Positions 46,498 to 58,169 are shown, counted from the stretch's first letter. The stretch: 64,000 bases of DNA from Amycolatopsis endophytica (GCF_013410405.1 NZ_JACCFK010000001.1:2790001-2854000); one strand, 5' to 3'. Notes: generated by a model from the letters alone, not told the origin. Translations and numbers: made by a program.

Positions 46498-48171
46498 ATG
46501 AAAGAGAATTCTTCGTTCGCGACCATGCTCGGATACTGGGCCCAGGCGCAGGCCGACGAGACCGCCGTGACGTTCCTGGACCACCGCACCAGTGCCGACG
46601 GGCACGCGATCTCCCTGACCTGGCGTGAACTCGACGAGCGGGTGACCGCGGTCGCGTTGCACGCCCGCGAACTCGCGGCGCCGGGCGACCGGGCCGCCGT
46701 CCTGGTCGCCCAGTCCGTGGACTACGTCGTGGCCTTCCTCGGCGCGATCCGCGCCGGACTGGTGGCCGTGCCGCTGTTCGCCCCCTCGCTGCCCGGCCAC
46801 GGCGACCGGCTCACCGCGGTGCTCGACGACTGCGAACCGGCGCTGGTGCTGACCACCGACGACGAGCGCGACGACGTGAAGGGCCTGGTGTCGGGCCCGA
46901 AGATCCTGGTGGTGGACACGATCCCGGCGGAGCCGGGAGAACACGAGTGGCCGGACCCGGAACCCGACGACCTGGCCTACCTGCAGTACACCTCGGGTTC
47001 CACGCGCGCCCCGGCCGGCGTCATGCTGACGCACCACAACGTCGTCACCAACGCTCGGCAGGCGCTGCGGGCGTACGGCGGGGAGCGCGGCACCACCTCG
47101 GCGGTGAGCTGGCTGCCGCTGTTCCACGACATGGGCCTGATCCTCGGCATCGGCGCGCCGGTCGTCGGCGGCCTGACCTCGGTGCTGATGGATCCGCTGG
47201 CGTTCCTGGAGCGTCCCGGGCGCTGGCTGCGCGCGTTGTCCGCGAGCCCGGGCGCGATCAGCGCGGCCCCCAACTTCGCCTACGCCTACAGCGCTTCGCG
47301 GGTTTCCGAGCGCGAGAAGAGCTACCTGGAGCTGAGCCGCGTGGTGTCGCTCATCAACGGCAGCGAGCCCGTTCTGCCGTCCACGGTCGCGAAGTTCCAG
47401 GAGTCCTTCGCCGAGTGCGGGTTGCAGCCGGAGGTGCACCGCGCGTCCTACGGGCTGGCCGAGGCGACCGTGCTGGTGTCGGTCACCGACGCCGGGCAGC
47501 CGTCGCGGCAGGTCACGTTCGACCGGGACCGGCTCGCCGCGGGCACCGCCGTCCCCGCCGCCGGTGGTGCGACGACGACCCTGGTGTCCTGCGGCCGGGC
47601 GGTCGACCAGGAGATCCGCATCGTCGATCCCGGCGGTGCGGTGGTGCCGGACGGCACGGTCGGGGAGATCTGGGTGCACGGGCCGAACGTCGGGCAGGGC
47701 TACTGGAACCGCCCGGACTCGGTCTTCGGCCGGAGCCTGCCCGGCGCGGGCGGTGACTGGCTCGCCACCGGTGACCTCGGGGTCGTCTTCGAGGGCGAAC
47801 TGTTCATGACCGGACGGCTGAAGGACCTGATCATCGTCGACGGCCGCAACCACTACCCGCAGGACGTCGAGCAGACCGTCGAAGCGCACCCCGTCGTCCG
47901 GCCCCACTCGGCGGCCGCCTTCTCGGTGCCGGGCGAGGACGGTGAGGTCGCGGTGGTCGTGCTGGAACGGGCGCGGCAGGCCGAGGCCGACTTCGACGAG
48001 GTCGCGGCGTGGCTTCGGGCCGAGGTGTCCGCGGTGCACGGACTGCGGTTGCGTGAGGTCGTGTTCACCGAACCCGGTGAGGTGCCCCGCACGTCGAGCG
48101 GCAAGATCAGCCGCGCGCTGTGCAGGCGGCGTTACCTCGACGGATCGCTCGACGCGCGGCGGCTCGCATGA
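46498..48171 (+). CDS. Long-chain fatty-acyl-AMP ligase (FAAL, FadD32-like)
   Basis: The 557-residue adenylating enzyme has the P-loop YTSGSTRAPAGVMLTH near residue 163, the FAAL marker LPLFHDMGLILG, the ATP-site YGLAEATV and TGDLGVVFEGELF, and the C-terminal Lys in TSSGKISRALC. FAALs form acyl-adenylates and load them onto an ACP domain. The TGA overlaps the ATG of the PKS gene (ATGA at 48168-48171). Its partner is therefore most likely the N-terminal ACP of that PKS, as FadD32 does for Pks13. Confidence 0.92.
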   Translation: MKENSSFATMLGYWAQAQADETAVTFLDHRTSADGHAISLTWRELDERVTAVALHARELAAPGDRAAVLVAQSVDYVVAFLGAIRAGLVAVPLFAPSLPGHGDRLTAVLDDCEPALVLTTDDERDDVKGLVSGPKILVVDTIPAEPGEHEWPDPEPDDLAYLQYTSGSTRAPAGVMLTHHNVVTNARQALRAYGGERGTTSAVSWLPLFHDMGLILGIGAPVVGGLTSVLMDPLAFLERPGRWLRALSASPGAISAAPNFAYAYSASRVSEREKSYLELSRVVSLINGSEPVLPSTVAKFQESFAECGLQPEVHRASYGLAEATVLVSVTDAGQPSRQVTFDRDRLAAGTAVPAAGGATTTLVSCGRAVDQEIRIVDPGGAVVPDGTVGEIWVHGPNVGQGYWNRPDSVFGRSLPGAGGDWLATGDLGVVFEGELFMTGRLKDLIIVDGRNHYPQDVEQTVEAHPVVRPHSAAAFSVPGEDGEVAVVVLERARQAEADFDEVAAWLRAEVSAVHGLRLREVVFTEPGEVPRTSSGKISRALCRRRYLDGSLDARRLA

Positions 48172-51100
48172 CCGGCCTCCGTGCCTGGCTCGTGGACCGG
48201 GTGGCCACGACGCTCGGCGTACCCGCCTCCGAAGTGGACCCCGGCAAGCCGCTGCAGGAGACCGGACTGTCCTCACGGGACGCGATGACCCTGACCGGCG
48301 ATCTGGGGCAGCTGCTCGGTCGTTCGCTGCCCGCGACGCTGGTGTGGGAGCACCCGACGATCAACGAGCTGGTCGCGGCGTTGTCCGAGGTGGACACCGG
48401 CGGCGGAGCGCAGTGGACGCCGGAGCCCGGTGAACCGATCGCCGTCGTCGGGATCGGCTGCCGGATGCCCGGCGGTGCCTCGTCGCCGGAGGAGTTCTGG
48501 CGATTCCTCGAAACCGGCGTCGACGGCATCAGCGAGGTCCCGGAAGGCCGCTGGGAGTCGTTCGCGCCCGCCGGTGCGATGGCCGGGCTGCCGCGCCGGG
48601 GCGGGTTCCTCGACGACGCCATCGGCTTCGACGCCGCCTTCTTCGGCATCACACCGCGTGAAGCCGAGGCGATGGACCCGCAGCAGCGGATGTTGCTGGA
48701 GGTCGCGTGGGAGGCGCTGGAGCACGCGGGCATCGCGCCGTCGTCGCTGCGTGGCACGCGGACCGGTGTGTTCGTCGGGTTGTCCGCCAGCGAGTACGGC
48801 TACCTGACGATGACCGACGTCACGGCCATCGACGCGTGGTCCGGCACCGGCGCGGCGGCCAGCATCGCGGCGAACCGGCTGTCCTACCTGCTCGACCTGC
48901 GCGGTCCGAGCCTGACGATCGACACCGCGTGCTCGTCGTCGCTGGTCGCGCTGCATCAGGCCGTGCAGAGCCTGCAGCGCGGCGAGATCGGCACCGCGCT
49001 GGTCGGTGGCGTGAACCTGCTGCTCTCGCCGGGGATCACGGCGAACTTCGCCGAGGCCGGGGTGCTCGCCGCGGACGGCCGGTGCAAGCCGTTCGACGCC
49101 GGTGCCGACGGCATCGCGCGTGGCGAGGGCTGCGGTGTGGTCGTGTTGAAGCCGCTGCGCGCGGCCCGCCGGAACGGTGACCGGGTGCTGGCGGTGGTCC
49201 GGGGCAGCGCGGTCAACTCCGACGGCCGGTCCAACGGCATCACCGCGCCGAACCCGGAAGCGCAGGCAATGCTGCTGCGCGACGCCTACGCCGCCGCGGG
49301 TCTCGACCCGTCCGTCGTGGACTACGTCGAGGCGCACGGCACCGGGACGTTGCTCGGCGATCCGATCGAGGCATCGGCCCTGCGGCGGGCGCTGGGCCGG
49401 GACGCGAACCGTCCGCTGCTGCTCGGCTCGGTCAAGAGCAACCTGGGCCACCTGGAGGGCGCGGCGGGAATCGCCGGCCTGATCAAGGTCGTGCTCGCGT
49501 TGTCGCGGCGGCGGTTGCCGCCGAGCCTGAACTACCGGGAGCCCAACCCGCACATCGACTTCGACGGGCTGCGGGTGGTCACCGAGTCGTCCGGCTGGCC
49601 GCGGTACTCGGGTGTCGCGCGCGCGGGCGTGTCCGCGTTCGGCTTCGGCGGCACGAACGCGCACGTGGTGCTGGAGGAGTGGCCCGTCACTCCACGGTTC
49701 ACCGAAACCGGCGGGCCGCACGTCTTCGCCGTGTCCGACCGGTCCGCCGACGGCCTGCGGGACCGGGCCGGAGAGTTGGCCCGCTGGGTGGAGTCGTCGG
49801 ACGTGCCGCTGACCGCGGTGGCCTCGACGCTCGCGCACCACCGGGAGAACCTGCCGGTGCGCGGCGCGGTCGTGGCGTCCACCCGGGACGAGCTGGCGGC
49901 GGCCCTGCGTGGCCTGGAACCGGGGCAGGGCAGGCTCGACGGGGTCGTGTTCGTGTTTTCCGGCTACGGTTCGCAGTGGACGGGCATGGGTCGCGCACTG
50001 CTGGACACCGAACCGTCGTTCGCGGCCGAGGTCGACCGGCTCGACCCGGTGTTCCGCGCGGAGGCCGGGTTCTCGTTGCGGGAGGCGCTGGCCGGTGAGC
50101 CGCCGGACCTCGCCGCGACCCAGCTGACGTTGTTCGGCATTCAGGTCGCGCTCGCCGGGCTGTGGCGCGCGCACGGCGTGACGCCCGCCGCGGTGCTGGG
50201 CCAGTCGATGGGTGAGGTCGCGGCGGCCGTGGTCGCCGGGGCACTAGACCTCGCCGACGGGTTGCGCGTGATGGCGTCCCGCGCGCGGCTGCTCGGCGAG
50301 ATCGACGCGGCGGGTGCCGGATCGATGGCCGTCGTCGAGGCGTCCGCGGCCGAGATCGAGGAGTTCCCCGGTGTCGCGGTCGCGGTGTACGCGTCGTCGA
50401 CGCAGTGCACGGTGACCGGCGAGGCCGACGCGGTCGCGGCGCTGGTGTCGCATGTGGATGGGCAAGGACGGTTCGCGAAGCTGCTGCCGGTCAGCGGCGC
50501 CGGGCACTCGCCCGCCGTCGACGCGATCCTCGACCGGTTCCGGGCCGGGTTGAGCGTGCGCGCGGGCGGCCCCGAAGTGCCGTGCTACACCAGCGTGCTC
50601 GACGATCCGCGGGACAAGCCACTGTTCGATGTGGACTACTGGGCCGCGAACCTGCGCCGTCCGGTGCGGTTCGCGCAGGCGCTGGCCGCGGCGATCGAAG
50701 ACGGTTACGGCACGTTTGTCGAGATCTCCCCGCACCCGGTCGCGCTCGCCGCCGTCGAACAGGCCGGGGGAACCGGGCTGCCCAGCGCCAGCCGCAGGAC
50801 CGACGAGCGGCTCGCGTTCCTCACCAGCCTGGCGCGGCTGCACGTGCTGGGGCATCCGTCCGCGCTGCTGGCCCGCGAGCCGAAGCAGCCGGTCGCGGAC
50901 CTGCCCGGCAAGGTGTGGCGTCACGAGCGGTTCTGGCCCCGGCGGCGGGTTGTGGGCGACCACCCGCTGCTGGGTGTGCACGCGGAGGTGCCCGGCTCGT
51001 CGCAGCGCGTGTGGCGTGGCGAGGTCGGCACCGAGCGGCATCCGTGGCTGGCCGACCACGCGGTCTGGGGCACGCCGATCTTCCCGGCGACCGGGTTCGT

Positions 51101-54100
51101 GGAGCTGGCGCTGTCGGCCGCGGGCCGCTACCTCGCCGACGTCGAGCTTCGGCAGGTGCTGCCGCTGCCGCCCGAGCAGGAGGTCACGACATCGCTGGCC
51201 GACGGCGTGATCAGCGTGCACACCAAACCTGGTGACTGGGTGTGCCACGCGACCGCCCGGGCAGCGGACGAGACAGCGCTGGAGCCGCTGGGCCGCGTCG
51301 AGGGTGAACCGGTCGACCTGTACGCCGCGCTGGACGCGATGGGCATGAGCTACGGGCCCGCGTTCCGGCTGTTGCGTGAGGTCAGCGCGGTGTCCGGGCG
51401 GGCGTCGGCGTCCATCGACACGCCGAAGGCCGCTGGTCACGTCCTGCACCCGGCGCTGGCCGACGCGTGCCTGCACGCGCTGGCCGCCGCGACCGGAGCG
51501 GCCCTGCGGGAGGCGGACGGGCTGTTCCTGCCGCTGGCGATCGGGGCGGTCTCCGTCGCCGGTGACCCGCTCGCGGGCGTGCGAGTGGACGCGGTCGTGG
51601 ACTCGCTGTCCGGCGACGATCTGCGGGGAACGGTGCAGCTCGTCGCGGCCGACGACACGGTGGTGGTCGAGTTCCGTGACGTGCACGCCCGCCGGTTCCA
51701 GCGCACCGCGATGCCGGTTCCGTTGCCCGCCAAGCTGTTCGAAGCGACCTGGACGCGCACCGATCTGCCGGACGCGGTCGAGGAGGACCGGACCTGGATC
51801 GTCCTGCACGACGGCGACCCGGGCCTGCCGCACGGTGAGGACCGCGTTGTGGTGGTTCCGCCGCACGACCGTCAGACGCTGCGTGCCGCGCTGGCGACCC
51901 GGCCCGATGGTGTCGTGCTGTTCGCCCGCACCGAGGGGCCGGACCTGGTCCACGAGGTGAGTCAGGTGGTGGCCGAAGTGGCTGAGTCACCGACCCGCTT
52001 GTGGCTGGTCACCGGTTCGGCCACCGCGGTCGAGGACGGTGAGGCGGGCCGGCCGGAGCTGGCGTGTCTGCGGGCGCTGGTCCGGGTACTCGCCTTCGAA
52101 CACCCCGAGTTGCACGCGAGCCTGGTCGACGTCGACGCCGAGTCGTTGCCCGCCCTGTTCGACGAGCTGCGCGCGGACGGCCCGGACGACGAAATCGCCT
52201 GGCGTCGCGGCGTCCGGCACACCCGGTGGCTGACCCGGCCGCACCTCGGGTCGCCGGAGCGGCCTGCCGTGCGTGAGGGCGCGTACGTGATCACCGGTGG
52301 ACTCGGCGGGCTGGGCCTGGTCGCGGCGCACTGGCTGGCCGAGCGTGGCGCGACCAGGATCGTCCTGTCCGGACGCACCGCGCGGGAGGTCGACGTGCCC
52401 GGCGCTGTCGTGGTAGCGGGTGACATCGCCGAACCCGGTGTCGCGGAACGGCTTGTCGAAGCCGCGACCAGCGGAGGAGTTCCGCTGCGTGGAGTCCTGC
52501 ACGCGGCGGGTGCGCTCGCCGACGGTGCCGCGGCCGCGCTGACCCCCGAGCAGGTGGCGAAGGCGTGGCGCCCGAAGGCGGAGGGCGCCTGGCGGCTGCA
52601 CGAGGCCACCCTGGACCACGACCTGGACTGGTGGCTGGTCTACTCGTCGGCCGCCGCGTTGTTCGGCTCGCCGGGACAGGCGGCCTACGCGGCCGCGAAC
52701 GCCTACGCGGACGCGCTGGTCACGTGGCGACGTGCCCACGGCCTGCCCGCCGCGACGATCAACTGGGGCGCGTGGGGCGAGGCCGGGGCCGCGGTCGGCA
52801 CGACCAACCCGGTGCTCGAACCGCTCGGCACCGCTGAGGCGATGGAAGCGCTGGAGGCGGTGCTGACCCGCTACCGTGTGGCCACCGGCATCGCGCGACT
52901 CGACGCGGAGGCAGTGCTCGACCTGTTCCCGAGGCTCGTCGAGCGGCCGTTCTTCGACCTGCTCGTGCCCCGCCGCGCGGCGGCCTCCGCCTGGTCCGGC
53001 CTGGATGCGCTGGAACCGTCGACCGCGCACGCCGCCATCGCCGACCACCTGACCGCACTGGTCGCCGGGCTGATGGGTTTCGCACCCGAGCAGGTCGACC
53101 GGCACGTACCGCTCACGCAGCTCGGGCTGGACTCGCTGCTCGCGATGCGCGCTCGCGGTGCGGTCGAGCGGGACTTCGGCCTGCCGCTGCCGGTGCCGAT
53201 GCTGCTGCGGGGCGCGAGCCTCGCCGAGCTGGCCGCGCACCTCGCGGAACAGGCCGGATTCGAGAGCGGCCCCGCCACCGTGACCGAGGTCGTCATCGGG
53301 CCACGGGATCCCGCCGAACGCTGGGTCGCCCGGCACTGGCAGGACGTGCTCGGCCGCGTGCTCGGCGTGCACGACGAGTTCCCTGGCGACCGGAACCGGC
53401 TGCGGCAGGCGATGGCGGCCGAACTGGAGACGGTGCCGGAGAACCTGTTCGAGCGGCCCACGATCGCCGCGATGGCCGACCTGCTGCGGGGCGCGATCGA
53501 AGGCGACGGCCCGATGCGGTGCCTGCGGAAGGGAACCGGTACGCCGATGTTCCTGTTCCACCCCGCGGGCGGCCCGGCAAGTGTCTACACGCGACTGGTC
53601 CACGACCTGCCCGGTGACTGGCCGGTGTACGGGTTCGAACGCCTCGACGACCTGGACACCGTCGAGGCCAAGGCCACTCGCTACCTGGAGATGATCCGCG
53701 AGATCCAGCCGCACGGGCCGTACCGGCTCGGCGGGTGGTCGTTCGGCGGATGCCTCGCCTACGAATGCGCGAAGCAGCTCGACGAGCCGGTCGAGCTGGT
53801 GTTCCTGATCGACACGATCCTGCCGCTGCCCAGCGACGCGCCGGCCGAGGACCTGCTGCTGGACCGGTTCGACCGGTTCGCCACGCACATCGAGCAGACC
53901 TACGGTGTCGCGCTGGACATCCCGCGCGACGAGCTGGCGCGGCTCGGCGAGGGCGAGCAGATCGGGCTCGTCATGCGTCAGCTCGAAGAGAAGGTGCCGG
54001 GTCTCGGGCAGGGTGTGCTGCACCACCAGTACACGTCCTATGTGGACGCGCGCGTCGCCGAGCGGTACACCCCGCAGCCGTGGGACGGCCGGGTGGTGTT

Positions 54101-54302
54101 GTTCCGCGCCCAGCAGCCGCACCCGCTGACGACCACGCTCGACCCGCGCTACCTGCGCGACGACGAGGCGCTGGGCTGGGACGAGTTCTGCCCCGGCCTG
54201 GAGATCGTCCGGGTCCCCGGCGACCACGTCTCGATGATCGACCCGCCGCACGTGACCGTGATCGCGGACGCGCTCGCCGACCGGATCACAGGGAAGAGGT
54301 GA
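48168..54302 (+). CDS. Pks13-like type I polyketide synthase with DH and KR domains
   Basis: The 2044-residue protein has this order. An N-terminal ACP has S36 (TGLSSRDA). The KS (~90-510) has C255 (DTACSSS), H390 and H428. The AT (~585-880) has S680 (GQSMGE) and the second motif SGAGH (776-780). The DH (~925-1170) has H964 ([10 protein letters not shown]) and D1099. The KR (~1370-1540) has TGGLGGLG and the tyrosine of [13 protein letters not shown]. An ACP has S1656 (LGLDSLLAM). A degenerate ACP-like segment (~1716-1780) lacks the serine. A C-terminal thioesterase has S1858 (GGWSFGG). Pks13 has ACP-KS-AT-ACP-TE only. Claisen condensation of two acyl chains followed by reduction is inferred. 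Confidence 0.92.
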   Translation: MTGLRAWLVDRVATTLGVPASEVDPGKPLQETGLSSRDAMTLTGDLGQLLGRSLPATLVWEHPTINELVAALSEVDTGGGAQWTPEPGEPIAVVGIGCRMPGGASSPEEFWRFLETGVDGISEVPEGRWESFAPAGAMAGLPRRGGFLDDAIGFDAAFFGITPREAEAMDPQQRMLLEVAWEALEHAGIAPSSLRGTRTGVFVGLSASEYGYLTMTDVTAIDAWSGTGAAASIAANRLSYLLDLRGPSLTIDTACSSSLVALHQAVQSLQRGEIGTALVGGVNLLLSPGITANFAEAGVLAADGRCKPFDAGADGIARGEGCGVVVLKPLRAARRNGDRVLAVVRGSAVNSDGRSNGITAPNPEAQAMLLRDAYAAAGLDPSVVDYVEAHGTGTLLGDPIEASALRRALGRDANRPLLLGSVKSNLGHLEGAAGIAGLIKVVLALSRRRLPPSLNYREPNPHIDFDGLRVVTESSGWPRYSGVARAGVSAFGFGGTNAHVVLEEWPVTPRFTETGGPHVFAVSDRSADGLRDRAGELARWVESSDVPLTAVASTLAHHRENLPVRGAVVASTRDELAAALRGLEPGQGRLDGVVFVFSGYGSQWTGMGRALLDTEPSFAAEVDRLDPVFRAEAGFSLREALAGEPPDLAATQLTLFGIQVALAGLWRAHGVTPAAVLGQSMGEVAAAVVAGALDLADGLRVMASRARLLGEIDAAGAGSMAVVEASAAEIEEFPGVAVAVYASSTQCTVTGEADAVAALVSHVDGQGRFAKLLPVSGAGHSPAVDAILDRFRAGLSVRAGGPEVPCYTSVLDDPRDKPLFDVDYWAANLRRPVRFAQALAAAIEDGYGTFVEISPHPVALAAVEQAGGTGLPSASRRTDERLAFLTSLARLHVLGHPSALLAREPKQPVADLPGKVWRHERFWPRRRVVGDHPLLGVHAEVPGSSQRVWRGEVGTERHPWLADHAVWGTPIFPATGFVELALSAAGRYLADVELRQVLPLPPEQEVTTSLADGVISVHTKPGDWVCHATARAADETALEPLGRVEGEPVDLYAALDAMGMSYGPAFRLLREVSAVSGRASASIDTPKAAGHVLHPALADACLHALAAATGAALREADGLFLPLAIGAVSVAGDPLAGVRVDAVVDSLSGDDLRGTVQLVAADDTVVVEFRDVHARRFQRTAMPVPLPAKLFEATWTRTDLPDAVEEDRTWIVLHDGDPGLPHGEDRVVVVPPHDRQTLRAALATRPDGVVLFARTEGPDLVHEVSQVVAEVAESPTRLWLVTGSATAVEDGEAGRPELACLRALVRVLAFEHPELHASLVDVDAESLPALFDELRADGPDDEIAWRRGVRHTRWLTRPHLGSPERPAVREGAYVITGGLGGLGLVAAHWLAERGATRIVLSGRTAREVDVPGAVVVAGDIAEPGVAERLVEAATSGGVPLRGVLHAAGALADGAAAALTPEQVAKAWRPKAEGAWRLHEATLDHDLDWWLVYSSAAALFGSPGQAAYAAANAYADALVTWRRAHGLPAATINWGAWGEAGAAVGTTNPVLEPLGTAEAMEALEAVLTRYRVATGIARLDAEAVLDLFPRLVERPFFDLLVPRRAAASAWSGLDALEPSTAHAAIADHLTALVAGLMGFAPEQVDRHVPLTQLGLDSLLAMRARGAVERDFGLPLPVPMLLRGASLAELAAHLAEQAGFESGPATVTEVVIGPRDPAERWVARHWQDVLGRVLGVHDEFPGDRNRLRQAMAAELETVPENLFERPTIAAMADLLRGAIEGDGPMRCLRKGTGTPMFLFHPAGGPASVYTRLVHDLPGDWPVYGFERLDDLDTVEAKATRYLEMIREIQPHGPYRLGGWSFGGCLAYECAKQLDEPVELVFLIDTILPLPSDAPAEDLLLDRFDRFATHIEQTYGVALDIPRDELARLGEGEQIGLVMRQLEEKVPGLGQGVLHHQYTSYVDARVAERYTPQPWDGRVVLFRAQQPHPLTTTLDPRYLRDDEALGWDEFCPGLEIVRVPGDHVSMIDPPHVTVIADALADRITGKR

Positions 54303-54309
54303 GGACGCG

Positions 54310-55890
54310 GTGGACATCCCGTTCGCCCCGACGACGGCCTACCGGATCGCCGATCTGGCCGCGCGCCACGATGAGGCCGTGCGCATCGCCGAAAAGCGCG
54401 CGATCGACCGGCAGCACGCCAAGGGCAAGCTGACCGCGCGTGAGCGCATCGAGCTGCTCGTCGACGAAGGCTCCTTCGTGGAGCTGGACCAGTTCGCGCG
54501 GCACCGGTGCACCGAGTTCGGCATGGAGGGCAACCGGCCCTACGGGGACGGTGTCGTGACCGGTCACGCCACCGTGGACGGACGGCAGGTCTGCCTGTTC
54601 TCGCAGGATTTCAGCGTGTTCGGCGGCAGCATGGGCGAGGTGTTCGGCGAGAAGGTCCTCAAGGTGATGGACCTGGCGCTCTCGCTCGGCTGCCCGGTGA
54701 TCGGCATCAACGACTCCGGCGGCGCACGTATCCAGGAAGGCGTGGTGTCGCTGGCCTACTACGCCGAACTGGGGCGGCGCAACGCCCACGCGTCCGGCGT
54801 GATCCCGCAGATCTCCATGATCATGGGTCCGTGCGCCGGTGGCGCGGTGTACTCGCCGGCGATCACCGACTTCACCGTGATGGTCGACGACACCTCGCAC
54901 ATGTTCGTCACCGGACCCGACGTCGTGCACGCCGTCACCGGTGAGCGGGTCACCGCGCAGCAGCTCGGTGGCGCGGCGGTGAACAGTGAGATCTCCGGCA
55001 ACGCCCACCACCGCGCGGCCGACGAGCGCGACGCGATCGACTGGGTGCAGACGCTGCTCGGGTACCTGCCGCTCAACAACCTCGACGCGCCACCGGAATA
55101 CGACGACGACACCGTCCACGAGATCACCCCGTCCGACCTCGAACTGGACCGCCTCGTGCCGGACTCGCTCAACCAGGCCTACGACATGGCCGAGGTGATC
55201 AGGCGGATCGTCGACGACGGCGAGTTCACCGAGATCCACAGCGCGTTCGCGCCCAACATGATCTGCGCGTTCGGCCGGGTGGAGGGGCGTTCGGTGGGGA
55301 TCGTGGCGAACCAGCCGCGGTACCAGGCCGGGGTGATCGACATCGACGCGTCCGAGAAGGCGGCCCGGTTCGTGCGGTTCTGCGACGCGTTCGGCCTGCC
55401 GATCCTGACGCTCGCCGACGTGCCCGGTTACCTGCCCGGCACCGATCAGGAACGGCAGGGCGTCATCCGCCGTGGCGCGAAGCTGATCTACGCCTACTCC
55501 GAGGCGACGGTGCCGAAGGTGACCGTGGTGACGCGTAAGGCGTACGGCGGCGGTTACGCGGTGATGGGGTCCAAACACCTCGGCGCAGACGTGAACATCG
55601 CCTGGCCCACCGCGGAAATCGCGGTGATGGGGGCGGAAGGTGCGGTCGGCGTGCTGCACCGGCACGAACTGGCGCGGCTGTCCACTGAGGAGCGTGAGGT
55701 GGCGCGGCAGCGGTTGACCGAGGAGTACCGCAAGCACCACGCGAGCCCGTACCTGGCCGCGGAGCGCGGGTACGTGGACATGGTGATCCCGCCGTCGCAG
55801 ACGCGCCTCCAGGTCGCCCGTGCACTGCGGACGCTGCGCACGAAACGGCAGACGCTCCCGGCGAAGAAACACGGCAACATCCCACTCTGA
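54310..55890 (+). CDS. Acyl-CoA carboxylase carboxyltransferase (AccD4/PccB-like) beta subunit
   Basis: The 526-residue carboxyltransferase has both crotonase-like halves: [17 protein letters not shown] and [17 protein letters not shown] in the N-half, and [14 protein letters not shown] with [14 protein letters not shown] in the C-half. It would transfer CO2 from biotin to an acyl-CoA, giving a 2-carboxyacyl extender for the adjacent PKS. It starts eight bases after the PKS stop. In mycobacteria AccD4 has this position behind Pks13. The biotin-carrying alpha subunit is not in the window. The acyl chain-length preference cannot be judged by eye. Confidence 0.92.
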   Translation: MDIPFAPTTAYRIADLAARHDEAVRIAEKRAIDRQHAKGKLTARERIELLVDEGSFVELDQFARHRCTEFGMEGNRPYGDGVVTGHATVDGRQVCLFSQDFSVFGGSMGEVFGEKVLKVMDLALSLGCPVIGINDSGGARIQEGVVSLAYYAELGRRNAHASGVIPQISMIMGPCAGGAVYSPAITDFTVMVDDTSHMFVTGPDVVHAVTGERVTAQQLGGAAVNSEISGNAHHRAADERDAIDWVQTLLGYLPLNNLDAPPEYDDDTVHEITPSDLELDRLVPDSLNQAYDMAEVIRRIVDDGEFTEIHSAFAPNMICAFGRVEGRSVGIVANQPRYQAGVIDIDASEKAARFVRFCDAFGLPILTLADVPGYLPGTDQERQGVIRRGAKLIYAYSEATVPKVTVVTRKAYGGGYAVMGSKHLGADVNIAWPTAEIAVMGAEGAVGVLHRHELARLSTEEREVARQRLTEEYRKHHASPYLAAERGYVDMVIPPSQTRLQVARALRTLRTKRQTLPAKKHGNIPL

Positions 55891-55908
55891 AACCCGCGAG
55901 GAGAACGA

Positions 55909-56910
55909 ATGAGAACCGTTCGGGCCGGGCGCCGACGACGCCGCTGGGCCTCGCTGCTGACGCTGCCCGTCGTCGCCATGATCGCCGGTGCCGCGCTGGC
56001 CGCACCGGTGTCCGCCGCCACGGTCAGCGCCGACGATGGAGCGAAAGTGGTCACCGAGACCTGGATCGACGACCGCACGGTCGATCTCGAGATCGATTCG
56101 CCCGCGCTGGGCACGACCGGCATGGTCCGGCTGATCGTGCCGGTGAACTGGCGCGCCGAACCGACGCGGACGTGGCCGACGTTGTGGTTGCTGCACGGGT
56201 GCTGCGAGCCGGTGGACTACCGGTCGTGGGACCAGTTCACCGACGTCAAGGCGTTCACCGCGGACAAGGACGCGATCGTCGTGATGCCCACGGACGGTCC
56301 GGCCGGCATGTACACGAAGTGGTGGAACTTCGGGTTGAAGAGCACGCCCGACTGGGACCGGTTCCACACCGAGGAGGTCCGGCAGATCGTCGAGCGCGGC
56401 TACCGCGGCGGCACGAAACGGGCGATCGCGGGTGTGTCGATCGGCGGTTACGGCGCGCTCGCGTATTCCTTCCTGCACAAGGGAATGTTCGGTGCGGCGG
56501 CCTCGTACAGCGGTATCCCGAACACGTTGTTCCCCGGCACGCCCGAGGTGATCCAGGGAATCCTGGTGCGGGCGGGGCACTACAACTTCTTCGACCTGTG
56601 GGGCGACGAGAAGGCGAGCTTCCCGATCTGGTGGTCGCGCAACCCGTACAACCACATCGACGACCTTCGCGGGGTCGAGCTCTACATCTCCTGCGGTGAC
56701 GGCCGGACCGGCCCGCTCGACCCGCCGGGGCAGTCCGATCCGCTGGAACCGGCGGCGCTGCTCACGTCCAGGAGCTTCACAGACAAGCTGAAGCTGATGG
56801 GCGTTCCGGCCACTGTGGACTACTACGGCGCGGGCACGCACAGCTGGCCCTACTGGGAACGGGCACTGCACGACTCATGGCCGGTGCTCGCTCCCGCGCT
56901 CGGTTTGTAA
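55909..56910 (+). CDS. Secreted antigen-85-like esterase/acyltransferase
   Basis: The 333-residue protein has a twin-Arg-rich signal region (RRRRRWASLLTLPVVAMIAG, cleavage near PVSA|A). The alpha/beta-hydrolase body has S177 in GVSIGGYG, a likely acid in SCGDGRTG and His in GTHSWPYWE. These mark the esterase-D/antigen-85 family, which includes mycolyltransferases. It starts 18 bases after the carboxyltransferase gene. Transfer of the PKS-made acyl chain to a sugar or wall acceptor outside the cell is an inference from context. A plain esterase is the alternative. Confidence 0.88.
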   Translation: MRTVRAGRRRRRWASLLTLPVVAMIAGAALAAPVSAATVSADDGAKVVTETWIDDRTVDLEIDSPALGTTGMVRLIVPVNWRAEPTRTWPTLWLLHGCCEPVDYRSWDQFTDVKAFTADKDAIVVMPTDGPAGMYTKWWNFGLKSTPDWDRFHTEEVRQIVERGYRGGTKRAIAGVSIGGYGALAYSFLHKGMFGAAASYSGIPNTLFPGTPEVIQGILVRAGHYNFFDLWGDEKASFPIWWSRNPYNHIDDLRGVELYISCGDGRTGPLDPPGQSDPLEPAALLTSRSFTDKLKLMGVPATVDYYGAGTHSWPYWERALHDSWPVLAPALGL

Positions 56911-56932
56911 CGGGAATCTCCGGAGGTATTTT

Positions 56933-58156
56933 GTGATGAAGAACCGCAGTTTCCGGCGGCGGCTGCTGGCCGCGCTGGTGGGGGTGGCGCTCGCGGCGGG
57001 CGGCGCGGTGGCGACCATGACGGCGCCGGCCGCGGTGGCGGCCGGCCCGGTGATCCCCGGCCCGCTCGACGACTCGTTCTACAGCCCGCCGTCACCGCTG
57101 CCCGCGGGCCAGCCGGGTGACGTGATCCGCTGGCGCCCGTCGGTGCCGATGATGAACGCGGCGAACGCGGACGCGTGGGAGGTGATGTACCTGTCGACGA
57201 ACGCGCTGGGGGAGCGCAACGCCGTCACCGGCACGATCATGGTGCCCAAGGGCGTGGACCCGTCGACGGCGCCGATCGTCGGGTTCGCCGTCGGGACGCA
57301 GGGCCCGGCCTTCAAATGCACCCCGTCGAAGGCCATCTCGCGGGGGACGCTCTACGACCAGCCGGCCATCAACGACTCGCTGAGCAGCGGGTACGCCGTG
57401 GCGGTGACCGACTACGAGGGTTACTCCCCGAACACGGTGCCGACGTACATCACCGGCCAGTCGATGGGCCCGGCCGTGATCGACTCGGTGCGGGCCGCCC
57501 AGCGCCTCGCACAGGCGGGCCTGTCCGAGGACTCGAAGGTGATCTTCCAGGGCTACTCCCAGGGCGGCGGCGGCGCGCTGTGGGCCGCCGAGAAGCAGCC
57601 GTCGTACGCACCGGAGATGAACCTGGTCGGCGTGGCGGCAGGCGGTGTGCCCGCGGACCTGACCGAGGTCGCCAAGGGCCTCGACGGCTACCTCGGGTTC
57701 GGCTTCCTGGCCTTCGCCGCGGTCGGCCTGGACGCGGCCTACCCGGAGCTGGACCTGGACTCCTACCTGAACGACACCGGCCGCACCGAACTGGCGGACG
57801 CCAAGGCGAACGCGTGCGTGGTGGAACTGCTGGCCAACTACCCGTTCAAGAAGATCAGCGACTACACCACGTCCAACCCGCTGGACACCCCGCAGTGGCA
57901 GGCGCGCCTGGCGGAGAACAAGCTGGGCTCGGCACCGCCGCGGGTGCCGGTGTTCCAGTACCACGCGGCCACCGACGAGATCGTCAACACGCCCCAGGCG
58001 GACGCGCTGCACAAGCAGTACTGCGCGGCGGGGGTGACCGAGCAGTGGCAGACCTACGTGTCCGACCACCTGAGCGGGATCTTCGCGGGCAACGGGGACG
58101 CCCACCAGTGGATCGTGGACCGGTTCGCGGGCGAGGAAGCGCCGTCCAACTGCTGA
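56933..58156 (+). CDS. Secretory lipase (LIP family)
   Basis: The 407-residue exported protein has a signal peptide (KNRSFRRRLLAALVGVALAA, cleavage near VAA|GP). Its lipase nucleophile is S209 in FQGYSQGGGG, a probable acid is in TDEIVNTPQAD and the His in DAHQWIVDRF. This pattern is that of the secretory lipase family (pfam03583). Cysteines in FKCTPSK, ANACVV, QYCAAG and the C-terminal SNC may form disulfides. GGAGG (56922-56926) fits either GTG 56933 or ATG 56936. It is the last gene of the lipid cluster. Confidence 0.88.
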   Translation: MMKNRSFRRRLLAALVGVALAAGGAVATMTAPAAVAAGPVIPGPLDDSFYSPPSPLPAGQPGDVIRWRPSVPMMNAANADAWEVMYLSTNALGERNAVTGTIMVPKGVDPSTAPIVGFAVGTQGPAFKCTPSKAISRGTLYDQPAINDSLSSGYAVAVTDYEGYSPNTVPTYITGQSMGPAVIDSVRAAQRLAQAGLSEDSKVIFQGYSQGGGGALWAAEKQPSYAPEMNLVGVAAGGVPADLTEVAKGLDGYLGFGFLAFAAVGLDAAYPELDLDSYLNDTGRTELADAKANACVVELLANYPFKKISDYTTSNPLDTPQWQARLAENKLGSAPPRVPVFQYHAATDEIVNTPQADALHKQYCAAGVTEQWQTYVSDHLSGIFAGNGDAHQWIVDRFAGEEAPSNC

Positions 58157-58169
58157 GGTGCCGATGACG

